A stretch of 64,000 bases of DNA from Camellia lanceoleosa (GCA_025200525.1 CM045762.1:2418001-2482000), one strand, 5' to 3'; shown: positions 21,747-33,027, counted from the stretch's first letter. The notes: generated from the letters alone by a model not told the origin. Numbers and translations: made by a program.

Positions 21747-23757
21747 TCAAGCAAAGAGGTCGTCAAAATCCGCATCCAGTTCAACTCGAAGCCCGGTTTC
21801 AGCAGGTAGCTCGGTCACACTTTCAACCAAGTCTTCCACTGGTGGCTCCATCCGAGCTGATTAAACGGCGAGATCACTGACGATGACCGGGGCATTGTTG
21901 GGCTCTGGAGCCTCTTCTTCATCATCATCTTGAAATTTTTTTTGTTGAATGGCGTGGGCGTACTCCGCCTTGTAGCTCGGTATAAAATGTGGCGGAGGGT
22001 TGAGGAAGACCTCAGTCTCTTGGCTAAGATCGAGCTGCGTTATCGCCGTCTTCCATCCATATTTGAAAAATATGTCTTTGGCAGCCTCGCATTGCTAGAT
22101 GTAGGTGTCCTCCCCCTCCTTGTAACCTCGGTTTTCTGCATCTTCCATGCTCTTCTCCAATTGAGCGATTTTATCATTCTTCTTTTTCTCAAGCTTGGCT
22201 TTCCTTGCAGATATTTTTCTTCGGACCGCTGCGACCTTCGCTTATCTCGCTTGATTGAATTGACTAGGCGGTTAGTCTGTAGCTTCGGCCATCTTTTCTT
22301 TTTGGGATTCTTTTAGCTCGGCCGTTTTGGCATTAGCCTCTGCCATGGTCTCCCTAGCAGTCTTCGAAGTTCCAGCACGCGCTTGTGTGCGACGTGGTTC
22401 TTCTGTAAGGCCTGCAAGAAGGGAGAAATAATTTTTAAGATAAACCGAGTGAAAAGATGTTGAAATTTGGAGAAGGAAAAGAAGAACTTATCAACACCGT
22501 TGATTTTGAAGCCGAGCGAATGGCCTTCAGCTCGGTAAGATGATCATGGTGATCCATATTGGCTGGAAGGCAGACGCTCTTGGCCAGATTAAAGGCTAGC
22601 ATATGGTCTTTTTCCGCGACCACTGAGTCAGAGTCAGTGATAGCGCGGTTCTTGTAGGTAACTTTAGGCACCCACTTGGAAGAGCTAGCTCGGTCAGGGC
22701 GCTTCGATTGAGGGCTGGGCAGTGTGGATTGTGGAAGCACGATATCTTCTTCATTAACGAGGCGCAGCTCGGTGGTGGAAGTCTGGGCGCGCTTACTTGG
22801 CCGAGATGAAGAAGGCTGTGCGGTTGGCAGGGCTACCATGACCTCTTGTGATTGGCCGGTTGGTGGTGCTTCGACTTGATTTGTCTCGGTGATTAGGGCC
22901 CTAACGGCTCTTTTCTTCGCCATCTCTTGCTCCGCTATTAATGGAATGAGGTTGATTTGTGGAAGGGAAGGATTAGGCTCAGGTGAGGGCTCCAGCAAAA
23001 AGTCTGTTGCCCTGGTCTTACGCCTGCTGCTATATCTATACGTCGGCTCAAAGTTGAGTAGCTCGGCTCAACCCCGGTTGGGATATCTTAGCGCGGCGCG
23101 GAGGGTGGCAAGGTTTGGGTAACCATACTACGACTTTAGAAAGTTTAAATCTGCATGAAGAAAAAAGACAACGGTTAGTACGGTTGAACATTAGCAAATG
23201 AAGTAAAGAAAAATGTGAAACTAAGCCGAGGTAATTATACCGACGACTCCTTTGTTCCAGTTTATTTGGTCGCCTGGGATCTGGGCCTCGTGGTCTTCAA
23301 AATTCCCCAAAACCCAGAAAAAATCATTGTCGTTTACATCTTTGTCTGGGGTATTCTTGATTATTTTTTCGCGGTGGCGCCTTATTCTTAAATAGTACAC
23401 ACAGCCGTCTTCATTTTGGCCCAGAGAGTACTGGTGAAATAGCTCAGCCAAACTGAGGTTGAGGCCAAGCCGGCGGTTTAGCTCGGCGATGCAATTTATT
23501 ATTCGGTACGAATTTGTGGAAAGCTGGGTTGGGCAGAGGTTTGTTTGTCTAAGGAATTCGCAAAAAAGAGGCTGTACAGGGAATCTAAGTCCGGTTTCTA
23601 CGATGGAAAGAAGGGTAAAGGGAACAAAGCCAGCGTTTCCCCAGGGTGTGGTATCTAGTTCGGCTAAGGTAAGATGGACATCATCAAGGATATGGTAGTC
23701 CCTTCGGAGCTCGGCCATAGCACCTGGTGAGTTTACTAAGAACCTATACTTTCCCAT
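21747..23757 (-). pseudogene. Antisense aORF with PF04195-like domain, probably three exons
   Basis: Exon 1 is 23757-23221 (178 codons from ATG). GLRFPVQPLFCEFLRQTNLCPTQL..NSYRIINCIAELNRRLG resembles the 'putative gypsy-type transposon' domain PF04195. Exon 2, about 22998-22498, is a Pro/Ser-rich linker followed by HMLAFNLAKSVCLPANM and ELKAIRSASKS. Exon 3, about 22416-21747, follows a good acceptor (TTCTTGCAG/GCC). It encodes a coiled-coil-like Lys/Glu/Ala-rich stretch, RGYKEGEDTYI, IPSYKAEYAHAIQ and an acidic end DADFDDLFA-stop. In-frame stops in exon 3 (after TD and after EDTYI) suggest decay. The biochemical role of this protein is unknown. Exon borders are inferred from sequence only. 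Confidence 0.6.
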
Positions 23758-25285
23758 ATGGGTTTAAATTATGTATAAATTAACTTCAAGTGTTGTCTCG
23801 GTACTGAGATGATATAGGATATCTTGGCTGAAGCGTTCAAGGGAGTGCCTGGCCAACCTTAGTTTGCAAGGTAAAAAGGAAAAGTGTTAAGCACAGACCA
23901 GTGGACCGTGCTAAAAGTAAACAAAGGTAAAATGAATGTCGTCCTAGCGCAGCTACATGGAATAGTATCCGTTATTAGCTCGGTTTGAGCAGGCTACTCT
24001 AGCTCGGTTAAGTTAATGAGAAGTTTGTAGCCCGGTTGTAGCTTATGGTGCAGCATTCTTAGTTCGGTTTTGGCTAAGTTAGGGAGCTGGTTTAGGCCCA
24101 AGTTATAGCTCGGTCAGTGGTTGAGGCTTTCTAGTACGGCATTGCACAAACCTAGTACGGTTCGCTAGCTTGGCTAAGTTAAGCAAAAGGTACTTAGACT
24201 TATTGAAACTACAAGAATGGCGTGAAGTTTTAGTTCAGTTGTGTAGTTTGGCTAAACTTGTACCTAATACAAATAGTATCCTAGTTCGGTTGGAGTGTGA
24301 TTTTGGATCAAAGGGAAAAATTTTCAGATTGTTCGTGAGTACAATAGTTCAATTACGTAGGTTTTTTCCAAAAAAAGGGAAGCAAAAATGGTATATGCTT
24401 TGAAAAACATACGAATAAACATGCTATGTGGTGCAAAACATGGGCAAAATCGACAGAAAGGAAGTAGATTTGAACCACTTACCAGTTCAAAATGAAGGCA
24501 CTAAAGATGGAAGTAGCAACAGCAAGAAACACAAGCTCTGCAAGTGTAAGGTTGAGAAGAAATGGATGCTCAAGCAAGAAGAGAGAGAAGTTGAATAGTG
24601 CAAGTGAATGGTTCAAAGCGTAAGGTTTGATTTTGTGTAAAGAGAGTGAAAATGGCGGGACTATTCAAATTTTGCAAAGTACGAAGTTGGCGTGACAGCT
24701 ACGCTGTGCGAATGACAGCTTGCCACGTGTCCTTGGAATGGGAAGCGATTCAGTTTCAGTGCGACTGAAGAGACGTTTTGTAACCGCACCAATTGGTAGC
24801 CCGACAGCATTTTAGCTCGGTTGAAAGACGGGAGGTTTAAGCTCAGCTAGTAACGGGTAATCCCAATTATGCTACGCAAATGGAATTAAGGGGCAATTGA
24901 GAGGGTAATTTATGTCTAAATTGGGCTGAGCTAAGTAGGAGACTTCTCTGGTAATTGGGTCGCAAGACGGACCGAGGTAAAAGCAAATTTACTTCGGTCT
25001 AAAAGGCTAAGCAGGTATGGGCCGAGCTAGCTAGGCACTGCGCTTGGGAGAGCCGAGCTATCTTGGCCTTATGCGTTGGAGCGCTGAGCTAACTTTTACC
25101 TCGTGCTTGGTTAGCTCGGTGTTGAGTGAACAACCTAGTTGGAATATGTCAAACTAAGGAACACGTAGTGAAATGAAGAACCGAGCTAGTTGGAGTTCGG
25201 TCTAGTTTGTGACTTTAGCATGGCCATGTTAGCTCGGTCATATTAACATCCAACCGTGGTAAAACCATCTCACTTGGTTCAAGCA
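23758..25285. other. Noncoding region rich in AGCTCGGT motifs
   Basis: No convincing gene. The motif (T)AGCTCGGT(T) and close variants (AGTTCGGT, AGTACGG, AGCCCGGT) recur irregularly at about 23974, 24000, 24027, 24061, 24107, 24132, 24153, 24283, 24815, 25110 and 25229, with inverse copies (CCGAGCT) near 25020-25190. It lies just upstream of the antisense gene and may hold its promoter. Confidence 0.55.
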
Positions 25286-25296
25286 GTGAGGGGGGT
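25286..25296 (+). other. Polypurine tract of element 2
   Basis: AGTGAGGGGGG abuts the TGTTGA start of the LTR. This is the plus-strand primer position, so the LTR is a 3' LTR in the + direction. Confidence 0.75.
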
Positions 25297-25586
25297 GTTG
25301 AAGGATAAGCATTATCTTTCAGGAGTATGATTCCTAGGAGGACTCTGCATGGAGGAATAAGAGTCCTACTAGGATTGTGCCACGCGGAACCTATAAAAGC
25401 TCATAACATCACCTATGGAGAGGTAACACAACTTTGATTCTCAAATACACAGAGCTTTTGTCTATTTGTCTATTTTGCTGACTTAGGCATCGGAGAGGTA
25501 TGCGGCACACACCCGCCGGCTAGCTCACGTTTTTATTTTTAGGGAGTGAAGCGACGACGTTTGGAGGAGCGCAGACTTGATCAACA
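25297..25586 (+). repeat. 3' LTR of element 2, 290 bp
   Basis: Bounded by TGTTGA..TCAACA inverted ends and preceded by a polypurine tract. It has a TATA box CTATAAAAG at 25391-25399. A longer end at GTACA (25620) is possible. No 5' LTR is in the window for comparison. Confidence 0.7.
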
Positions 25587-26104
25587 GGATTATACGAGAA
25601 TATTATTTCTTGGTCGTACAACTGACTTTTAACCTAATTGTCAAAATATTTGTAAATAGAGAGAGAGTGGAGGAAAAACAAAGATGTTGAGTGTGTATAA
25701 AGTCAATAAGGTTTGATAACATTTGAGGTATTGAGTTCGTGTCATTTCAATGGGTAATTGGAGAGATTTGTCTCGTTGTTAATTTCAGAATTCCAAGATT
25801 AGCCGTAATGCACGTAAGTTTGGTTGGACATTCGGTGTACAAAAATTATAATAATAAAGTAGTATCGACTGTGAAGAAAAGAAGAAGAAGAAGAAGATTT
25901 TAAAAGTAAATCATTTTACATTTTATCATCAAAAAGTATTTTACTTATTAAAAAAATGATTGAAAGCTCAAGAAAGAGAGCTCTAGAGGAGTACTAAATG
26001 GATAGGACTCACCTGTGATATGATGTGTATGTCTGCGTGTTTATTTTTTTTCCTTGCCATATGTGTAGAGCTCTCTTTAAAACTCAAATATTATAACTAT
26101 CATT

Positions 26105-26356
26105 GGCCCCGTTTGGTAGAGCTGTGGAAAAGTGATTATAGCTTATAATTTAATAGCTTATAGCTTATAACTGTGAACATAAGCTGATTTTTGACTTATA
26201 AATTAAGCTTCTCCTCGCCCACTCAAAGAATAAGTTGATTTTTTAATTTATAAAAAGTTATAAGCTGTATTGTTAAGCTGAACCAAACACATCAAAATAG
26301 CTTAAATTAAGCTAAAAGCTGAAATACGTTGGAAATAAGCCCTACCAAACAGGGTC
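26105..26356. mobile_element. MITE, 252 bp, with about 20-bp terminal inverted repeats
   Basis: Left end GGCCCCGTTTGGTAGAGCT; the right end read on the other strand is GACCCTGTTTGGTAGGGCT. ATT flanks both sides (26102-26104 and 26357-26359). The inside is AT-rich with repeated AGCTTATA and no coding capacity. The 3-bp flank points to a PIF/Harbinger (Tourist) type, but GGCCCCGTTTGG ends are also seen in hAT-like MITEs. Confidence 0.75.
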
Positions 26357-26879
26357 ATTACTGTTAGAAAAATTATTTTTGAAACAAATATTTTACTAAG
26401 AAATAAACGGAACCTACACACGAAATCAAAGGGTTTAAAGAGTTGGGGAGGAAGGGAGGGAGGTAGGTATGCAGAAAAAGGACCAAGAGAAAGTGAAATT
26501 ATGGATTGTTTTGGGGGTTAGTTAAAAATTAATTTTTTTTTTTAAAAATGTATAAAACAGTAAAAAAATGATATGATATAAAATAGATTAAAAGTCAAAA
26601 TTTTATTTTTAACTATGTTCTGAAATTGGCCCTACGTATGTAACTCTGCCTAAACCCAAGGAAAAAAGGATTTGCACACACCAAACTAATTCGCAAATTT
26701 AGGTCCAGTTCAAATCAAACTCATTTCATTTATTTTATTTTATTTTTTGTAAGAGCATTTCAATTTAAGATAAAAAGATTACACTCAATTTTCAAGCCTA
26801 ATACAAAAAATTAGATCCAATTTTTAAGCCTAATGATGTGACAGTCAATTAGGATATTAAGGGTAACACTCTCTCTCAT

Positions 26880-27047
26880 AAAAAAAACAACACCCAATTA
26901 GTGCACATTAATGTGTGTTTAGGAGGAGAAAGATTGGGTACACACTTAACCTTTGGCATAGTGCACAAAGTGGTTGCCCCGTAACTTGAACCCGTAATCT
27001 CAAGATTATTACGCCAAAGTTTTACCATTGAACCAATGGTCACCCCC
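26880..27047 (-). mobile_element. tRNA-derived SINE-like element
   Basis: On the minus strand an A-box (TGGTTCAATGG, 27035-27025) and a weaker B-box (GGTTCAAGTTAC, 26992-26981) are spaced as in tRNA genes. They are followed by GGGGCAACCACTTTGTGC and a T-rich tail (GTTTTTTTTATG). The layout recalls plant Au-type SINEs. It is not a functional tRNA: no acceptor stem or cloverleaf closes. Ends are approximate. Confidence 0.5.
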
Positions 27048-27431
27048 AATCTTTAATTATTAACCAATCATAGCACTTATATATATCATTAGATCTATAT
27101 AATGGGTCTAAAAAAGTGAGTTTATACATCATTTTTCTTTCCATAATACTAAAATATTACATATGTCTGCATCTTCCACCCTTATCCATTCTTGCTTCTC
27201 TTTGTTGAGAGGTTTTTTGTAGCAGCAATGATTCAAAGTACTAATTTTAATACTATAATGGAGCACTAATGACATGGCAATGAGGGGAAAAAAAAAACAA
27301 AACAAAACAAACCAAAACCAAAATCAAAACCAAAACAAAACATCACATCATAATGGGTGGGACCCACTGTCAGCTCATTAGAACTAACTTTAAAGCTCAA
27401 TAATTAAAGTTCCAAAGCATTTTTCTTTCTA

Positions 27432-27436
27432 TAATT
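27432..27436. repeat. Target-site duplication of the copia element, left
   Basis: TAATT before the LTR; TAATA follows the other LTR at 34811-34815, a four-of-five match consistent with an old insertion. Confidence 0.55.
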
Positions 27437-28176
27437 TGTTGGAATTATGGTTTTTATAGGCTTATTTTGGGCAAACTTTGAGCTCAAAATCAAGTGGGTC
27501 CCACACGTCTTTTGAGGTAGGTTCAAAGAGGTGATGTGTTTCTTACCGCATAGTAAGTCACACGGAGAAGACGGTTCGTCAAAACCATTTATGAGTGAAT
27601 GGAAACTTGACGTCGTGTTTAGGTTCGTGGAATGGACAATTAAAGAGTAAAATGTAAGTTTCCTTGAATTGGGTTGTCCCACATTGAAACTTGAAGAGAG
27701 CTTGTATGCATTTATAAGCTCTAGATGGGAACACTTATGTTGGGTCCCTAAAGGCACCCCAAGTTTGTAGAAGAGAGAAGTTATGGGCAAAGTGGGCCTG
27801 AGCCCAAACCACCACACACGCGCCGCTACTGTGCCACAGGTGTGGGTCGGGTCGATCATAATATTAATTTTTTAGACAAAATTTATTTTAATTTATTTTA
27901 AAAATTCTTGCAAAAAAATTATTTTTTCTGAACCAATTTAATTCAAAATTTTCACCAAATTTGAATTCAAATTCTCTATCCAACTTTGTGCCTCTTCCAA
28001 CCAAAAATTAAAGTGTTTTTAACAGATTTAATTGCCCAGCAATTCCGGACAGTTTTTCCCAGACAGATTCAAATCTAAAACTGCTACAGATCTGTTCAAA
28101 TTTGAATTGTATTTGTTGCACCTGTTCATTTCAAAATGAGATCTGTTTAGACAGATCTAATGGTCACTTATCTGCC

Positions 28177-28184
28177 TATATATA
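28177..28184 (+). promoter_or_regulatory. TATA box in the copia LTR
   Basis: TATATATA followed by CCAGGCC, conserved in the 3' LTR (about 34431-34438). RNA would start near 28205-28215. Confidence 0.65.
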
Positions 28185-28400
28185 CCAGGCCAATCTGTTC
28201 AATCCTAAAATCCTTTTCTTGCTTTCCTTTGTGCTCGCCTTGCATTATTCTACATACTAGTTTTATAGAAAAAATTTCAGAGAGTATAGAACACAGGTTT
28301 TGTTCACTGTACAGATTGTTTGAAGTGTTACTACAATTTGTGTAAAGATCATTGTATCTTGGGAGATAAACGCCATTTATCCGTAAGCACCGAAGCGGGG

Positions 28401-28416
28401 CGAATCTGTCTTAAGA
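28401..28416 (+). other. LTR segment complementary to the copia primer site
   Basis: CGAATCTGTCTTAAGA, conserved in the 3' LTR at 34662-34677. It can pair with 28551-28566: 14 Watson-Crick pairs, then one G-U and one A-U. It lies in the transcribed part of the LTR. Confidence 0.6.
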
Positions 28417-28550
28417 ACAAAGTGTCACACACTCGATTTGATCTAATTTTGTATTTTTCATTTCGGTAAATAAATTTTGTAAGTAATTTATTTTTATTTG
28501 TTTGATTTAGTTTCATATTATTTATTTTACATAGAAGATTGTTCCAACAA

Positions 28551-28566
28551 TTTTAAGACAGATTCG
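28551..28566 (+). other. Candidate self-primed PBS of the copia element
   Basis: It begins one base after the LTR end, where a PBS must sit, but lacks the TGG start of a tRNA-primed site and does not match initiator tRNA-Met, the usual copia primer. TTTTAAGACAGATTCG is instead complementary to the element's own LTR transcript (28401-28416), with the RNA 3' end facing the LTR as priming requires. Confidence 0.5.
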
Positions 28567-29055
28567 AATTATTCTGTTTATACAGAATTTTTTCGTTTGT
28601 TTCCTTTTCTTCTTCTTACATAAATTAATTTTCTATGGTTTTACAAAATAATATTCTGGTTGAAAAAACAAATAGTAGTAATATACTGTTTGAAAAATAG
28701 TAGTAATATACTGTTTATTTTCTTTGACAACTAGTAATATACTGGTAGTCATTAACAATTCAGAATATTTATTTGTAAAATTAGTCAGAAATTTTTTTAT
28801 GAGTTTTCATTAATTAAAATTCTGTTTTAGTATTTTATTTAATGAAGTGCTACAGAAATTTAATTTTCTATATGGAATTAATTTGTTTAAATAAAATTTT
28901 ATTTTATTTTTAAATTAATTGGAAATAAAAGTTACAATTCTTGTTTCTTTTTTTTTTTCTTTTTTTTTTTTACAGAATTTAATTCTATGGTTTTGGATTA
29001 ATTTTCTGTGTAGTATAAAATTCTAATTCTAATTTTGTTTTGTAATTTAGAATTC
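28567..29055 (+). other. Copia leader, AT-rich
   Basis: Untranslated; repeats of AGTAATATACTG (about 28677-28745) and a poly-T run (28946-28972). No gene seen. Confidence 0.6.
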
Positions 29056-30058
29056 ATGGCTACTGAAACTGATGTTCAAACAAGTACTGGTATGGTGACT
29101 GCAATTGCACCAATCCCTCTCTTGTTTTGATTGTGCCAATTAATCGCAGTGAAAAGCCAGAGAAGTTCTTAGGAACTGATTTTAAAAGATGGCAACAGAA
29201 AATGATGTTTTATCTTACTACTTTAAACCTGGCGTGATCCTCCGTGAGAATGCTTCTACTCTGAAAGATGATGAAACTGACCGGCAAGTGGTTGTTGCGG
29301 TCGATGCCTAGAAACATGTTGATTTCCTTTGCCGAAACTACATCTTGAATGGACTTAATAACGCATTGTACAATGTCTATAGTCCTATCAAGACGACAAA
29401 GGAACTGTGGGAGTTTTTGGAGAAAAAACATAAAACAGAAGATACTGGCTTGAAGAAATTCGTGATTGGCAAATTCCTAAACTTTGTGATGGTTGATTCT
29501 AAGATTGTAATCAGTCAAGTTCAAGATCTCCAACTTATTCTGCATGACATCTATGCAAAATGCATGTCTCTCAATGAATCCTTCCAAATTGCTGCCTTAA
29601 TTAAAAAATTACCACAAGCCTGGAAAGAATTCAAGAACTACCTCAAATACAAGCGCAAAGAAATGACTTTGGAAGAATTGATTGTGCGTTTGAGGATTGA
29701 GGAGGACAACCGCAATTCTGAAAAGTGAGCTGGTAAGCATCCAATGGAGTCTAAGGCAAATATGGTGGAACATGCTCCAAAAGCAAAGAAACGAAAGTAT
29801 TCTAGGGAAAGTTCTGCACAAGGCTCTAAAGGAAGGGAAAATAAGAAGTACAAATTTAATGGTAAATGTTACATTTGTGACAAAGAGGGACATCGGTCCA
29901 AAGATTGCCGTAGCAAACACAAAGGCAAAGGAAGATCAAGCAAGAAGCCTACCCAAGCCAATATGACCGAAGTTGACAAGATTTCCAATGGTGTTAATAA
30001 CATAAATCTTTCTGCAGTTGTTTCTGAGGCAAACCTTGTCGGAAATCCCAAAGAATGG
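29056..30058 (+). pseudogene. gag: Copia gag, broken
   Basis: Starts MATETDVQTSTG and is stopped after 24 codons. It continues in other frames: KPGVILRENASTLKDDETD, then the 127-codon frame 29345-29728 (LYNVYSPIKTTKELWEFLEKKHKTEDTGLKKF..) of the UBN2/gag-polypeptide family of copia elements. A C-terminal frame, 29744-30061, carries a CCHC zinc knuckle CYICDKEGHRSKDC (all four ligands present) in a Lys-rich setting, which binds RNA. It is joined to the protease by ..NPKEW. Confidence 0.85.
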
Positions 30059-31310
30059 TAGGTGGATACTAGTGTTACTCATCATATTTGTGTTGACAAA
30101 AAGATGTTCACATCCTATGCTGTGGTAGACAATGGCGAACAACTTTTTATGAACAACTCCTCGACTTCTAAACTTGAAGGATAATGAAAGATTATTTTGA
30201 AGATGATATCTAGAAAGGAACTCACTCACAACAATGTGCTGCATGTACCGCACATTCACAAGAATCTAGTCTCCGAATCTCTGTTGAGTAAAAATGGGTT
30301 TAAGCTTATTTTTGAAAGTGACAAGTTTGTACTTACCAAAAACGAAATGTATATAGGAAAATGTTACATGTCTGATGGCCTTTTCAAACTAAATGTAATG
30401 ACTGCTGTCCCCGCTGTTATTAATAATAATACATCTTTTTCTTACTTGCTTGAGTCTTCAAATTTGTGGCATGGTAGACTAGGACATGTTAATTATGGAT
30501 CATTACGTAGATTAATTAATATGGAATGTTTACCTAAATTTGACATTGATTTAAATTATAAATGTGAAATTTGTGTTGAGGCAAAATTAACTAAAACTCC
30601 TTTTCATTCAAGTACGAAGTACGAAGCCACTTGAATTAATTGATAGTGATATTTGTGATTTTAAATCCATTCAAACTAGAGGTGGGAAAAAATATTTTAT
30701 CACTTTCATAGATGACTATGTTAGATGTAGATATGTTTATTTAATTCGAACCAAGGATGAAGTTTTGGAAACTTTTATTCAATATAAGAATGAAGTTGAA
30801 AATCAACTTGGGAAGAAAATCAAAAAACTAAAAAGTGATAGAGGTGAAGAATATAAATCACTTTTTGGTGGGTTTTGTAAAGAACATGGAATAATTCATC
30901 AAACCACCGCTCCTTAATCACTTCAGCAAAATGGAATCGCTGAAAGAAAAAATAGGACTTTAAAAGAGATGATGAATGCCATGTTAAACAGTTCTGGATT
31001 ACCTCAGAACTTTTGGGGGGAAGCAATACTGTCTGCTAATTATATACTTAATAAAGTACCCCGAAAGAAAGTGAATCAAATAACTTATGAAATGTGGCAT
31101 GGGAGAGTACCATCCTACAAATATTTAAAAGTGTAGGGATGTTTGGCTAAAGTGGCTATTCCTAATCCTAAAAAGACTAAAATATGTCCTAAAATTGTTT
31201 ATTGCATTTTTATTGGTTATGCCATGAATAGTAGTGCATATTGATTTTTGATTCATAAGTCAGAACATTCCGAAATGCATGTAAATAATATTATTAAATC
31301 TCGGAATGCA
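30059..31310 (+). pseudogene. Copia protease and integrase, broken
   Basis: Protease: after a stop replacing a Trp codon, VDTSVTHHIC stands where D-S/T-G-A is usual (Gly changed to Ser). 30197-30634 holds the GAG-pre-integrase zinc region: LWHGRLGHVNYGSL..CEICVEAKLTKTPFH. The integrase core follows in another frame: DIC, FIDDYVRCRYVYL, LKSDRGEEYKS, QNGIAERKNRTLKEMM (the DDE residues can be seen), then NFWGEA, LNKVPRKK and GCLAKVAIP to about 31230. Stops at about 30915, 31135 and 31242 and frameshifts make it inactive. Confidence 0.85.
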
Positions 31311-31329
31311 TCATTCTTTGAAAAAGACT

Positions 31330-32217
31330 AATACTAACAAAAGATCTTATGATGCTATTACTAGTCAAGATCAAGAACAGTATCAAGAACAAGAGTAAGA
31401 GATAGATCAAAATGATGAAGAGGAAGTAAACGTGCTAAAACCTCAAAATCTTTAGGTCCAAATTTTCCAACATTTTTGTTAAAAGATAAGCCTTTAACTT
31501 TTAAAGAAACTATGTCCAGTCCTGAGGCTCTTTTATGGAAAGAAGTTGTCAATAGTGAAGTTGAATCCATCTTGTAAAATCACACTTGGGAATTTGTGGA
31601 TTTGCCACCAAGTTATAAACCTCTTGGGTACAAGTGGATTTTCAAAAGAAAAATGAAAGAGATGGATCAATTGACAAATACAAGGCAAAACTTGTAGTCA
31701 AAGGATATAGACAAAAAGAAGATCTTGATTACTTTGATACATACTCACCAGTTACTAGAATAATATCCATTAGAATGCTAATTGTCATTGCATCTTTGTA
31801 CAATCTAGAAATTCATCAAATGAATGTGAAAATCGCTTTCTTAAATAGTGAGTTAGATGAAGAAATTTACATGGAGCAACTAGAAAGATTTTCTGTTCCA
31901 AGGAAAGAAAATAAAGTGTGTAAATTGGTTAAATCTTTATATGGTTTAAAACAAACGTCAAAATACTGGCATGAAAAATTTGACAAGGCAATGATGTTAA
32001 ATGGATTTAAAATTAATGAATATGACAAATGTGTTTATATTAAAAACACAAACATAGGTTATGTTATAGTATGTCTTTATGTGGATGATATGCTCATCAT
32101 AGATAGTAATAATGACATGATTAAAACTACTAAGAAAATGTTGAATAAATATTTTGACATGAATGATATGAGGATTGCTAATGTAATACATGGTATGAAA
32201 ATTACTAAAACATCATA
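31330..32217 (+). pseudogene. Copia reverse transcriptase (RVT_2), broken
   Basis: N-terminal pieces are LKDKPLTFKETMSSPEALLWKEVVNSEVESI, a stop, then NHTWEFVDLPPSYKPLGYKWIFK. The main frame 31634-32218 gives DKYKAKLVVKGYRQKEDLDYFDTYSPVTR, NVKIAFLNSELDEEIYMEQ, LVKSLYGLKQTSKYWHEKFD and the catalytic YVDDMLI with both aspartates, ending at a TAA after KITKTS. It is a good match to copia RT; the ATG used for the frame is internal. Confidence 0.88.
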
Positions 32218-33027
32218 AAGATATGCTTCGTCACAATCTCATTACATTAAGAAAATACTTGACAAATTTAGCAAAGATGATGATCATCTTGCTAGAACAC
32301 CTGTGGATATTAATTTGTTTCTTTCTAAGTATGTACAAGAAAGTATTTCTCAATTAGAGTATGTCCAAATTATTAGAAGCATAATGTACTTGATGAATTG
32401 CACTTGCCCAGATATAGTTGATGCAGTAAGTAAATTAAGTAGATATACGAGTAATCCAAGAGTAGAACACTGTAAAACAATTATAAGGATTCTAAGATAT
32501 CTCCGATTTACTCGTAACATTGGGCTAAATTATGCTAGATATCCAGCGATACTGGAAGGATACTGTGATGCAAACTAGATATCGGATATTAGAGACTCAA
32601 AATTCACCAGTGGGTATGTCTTTACACTTGGTGGGGCGGCTGTATCTTGGAAATCTTCCAAACAGACTTGCATTGTTAGGTCTACTATGGAATCAGAATT
32701 TATAACTTTAGATAAAGCTAGGGAAGAGGCGGAATGGCTTCGCCACTTCCTTCAAGATATTCCAATGTGGCCAAAACCAGTGCCTGCTATATGCATACAT
32801 TGCGATAGTCAATCAACAATAGGTAGAGCATAGAGTCATATGTACAACGGTAAGTCATGACACATTTGTCGTCGACATAACACCGTGAGACAACTACTCT
32901 CTAATGGAATTATTTCCATTAAATATGTAAAGTCTAAAAACAACATAGCGAATCCACTAACTAAAGGGTTAGCAAGAGAGTTAGTTGAGAATTCATCGAG
33001 AGAAATGGGACTTAAGCCTATTAAATA
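32218..33027 (+). pseudogene. Copia RNase H, broken
   Basis: Translated pieces are [36 protein letters not shown] (32309 onward), LEGYCDAN with a stop, [51 protein letters not shown] with a stop, and ISIKYVKSKNNIANPLTKGL..MGLKPIK before TAA at 33027. Acidic residues of the RNase H fold (D of YCDAN, E of MESEF, D of HCDSQ) are in place. Confidence 0.88.

Larger units (their letters stand above)
21082..25586 (+). mobile_element. 3' part of a second Tat-type element with an antisense gene (element 2)
   Basis: From left to right: hairpin array, an antisense spliced gene, a long noncoding stretch, a polypurine tract and a 290-bp LTR. Tat-lineage elements such as maize Grande are known to carry an extra ORF downstream of pol in antisense orientation, which fits. 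The gag-pol part is not in the window; it would lie left of the outer LTR insertion, outside 1. Confidence 0.65.
25587..27436. other. AT-rich non-genic stretch between elements
   Basis: No gene-like frame. It holds a MITE (26105-26356), a SINE-like element (26880-27047) and an A/C-rich low-complexity run (about 27288-27342, AAAACA/AACC repeats). The rest, including 25587-26104, 26357-26879 and 27048-27287, shows nothing I recognise. Confidence 0.6.
27437..28549 (+). repeat. 5' LTR of the copia element
   Basis: Starts TGTTGGAATT, ends GTTCCAACA and repeats at 33635-34810. Contains a TATA box (28177) and the segment CGAATCTGTCTTAAGA (28401-28416) that is complementary to the primer-site position after the LTR. 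Confidence 0.92.

Noticed and set aside
26940..27047. Functional tRNA gene on the minus strand
   Set aside because: A- and B-box-like sites exist but no acceptor stem or complete cloverleaf can be formed.
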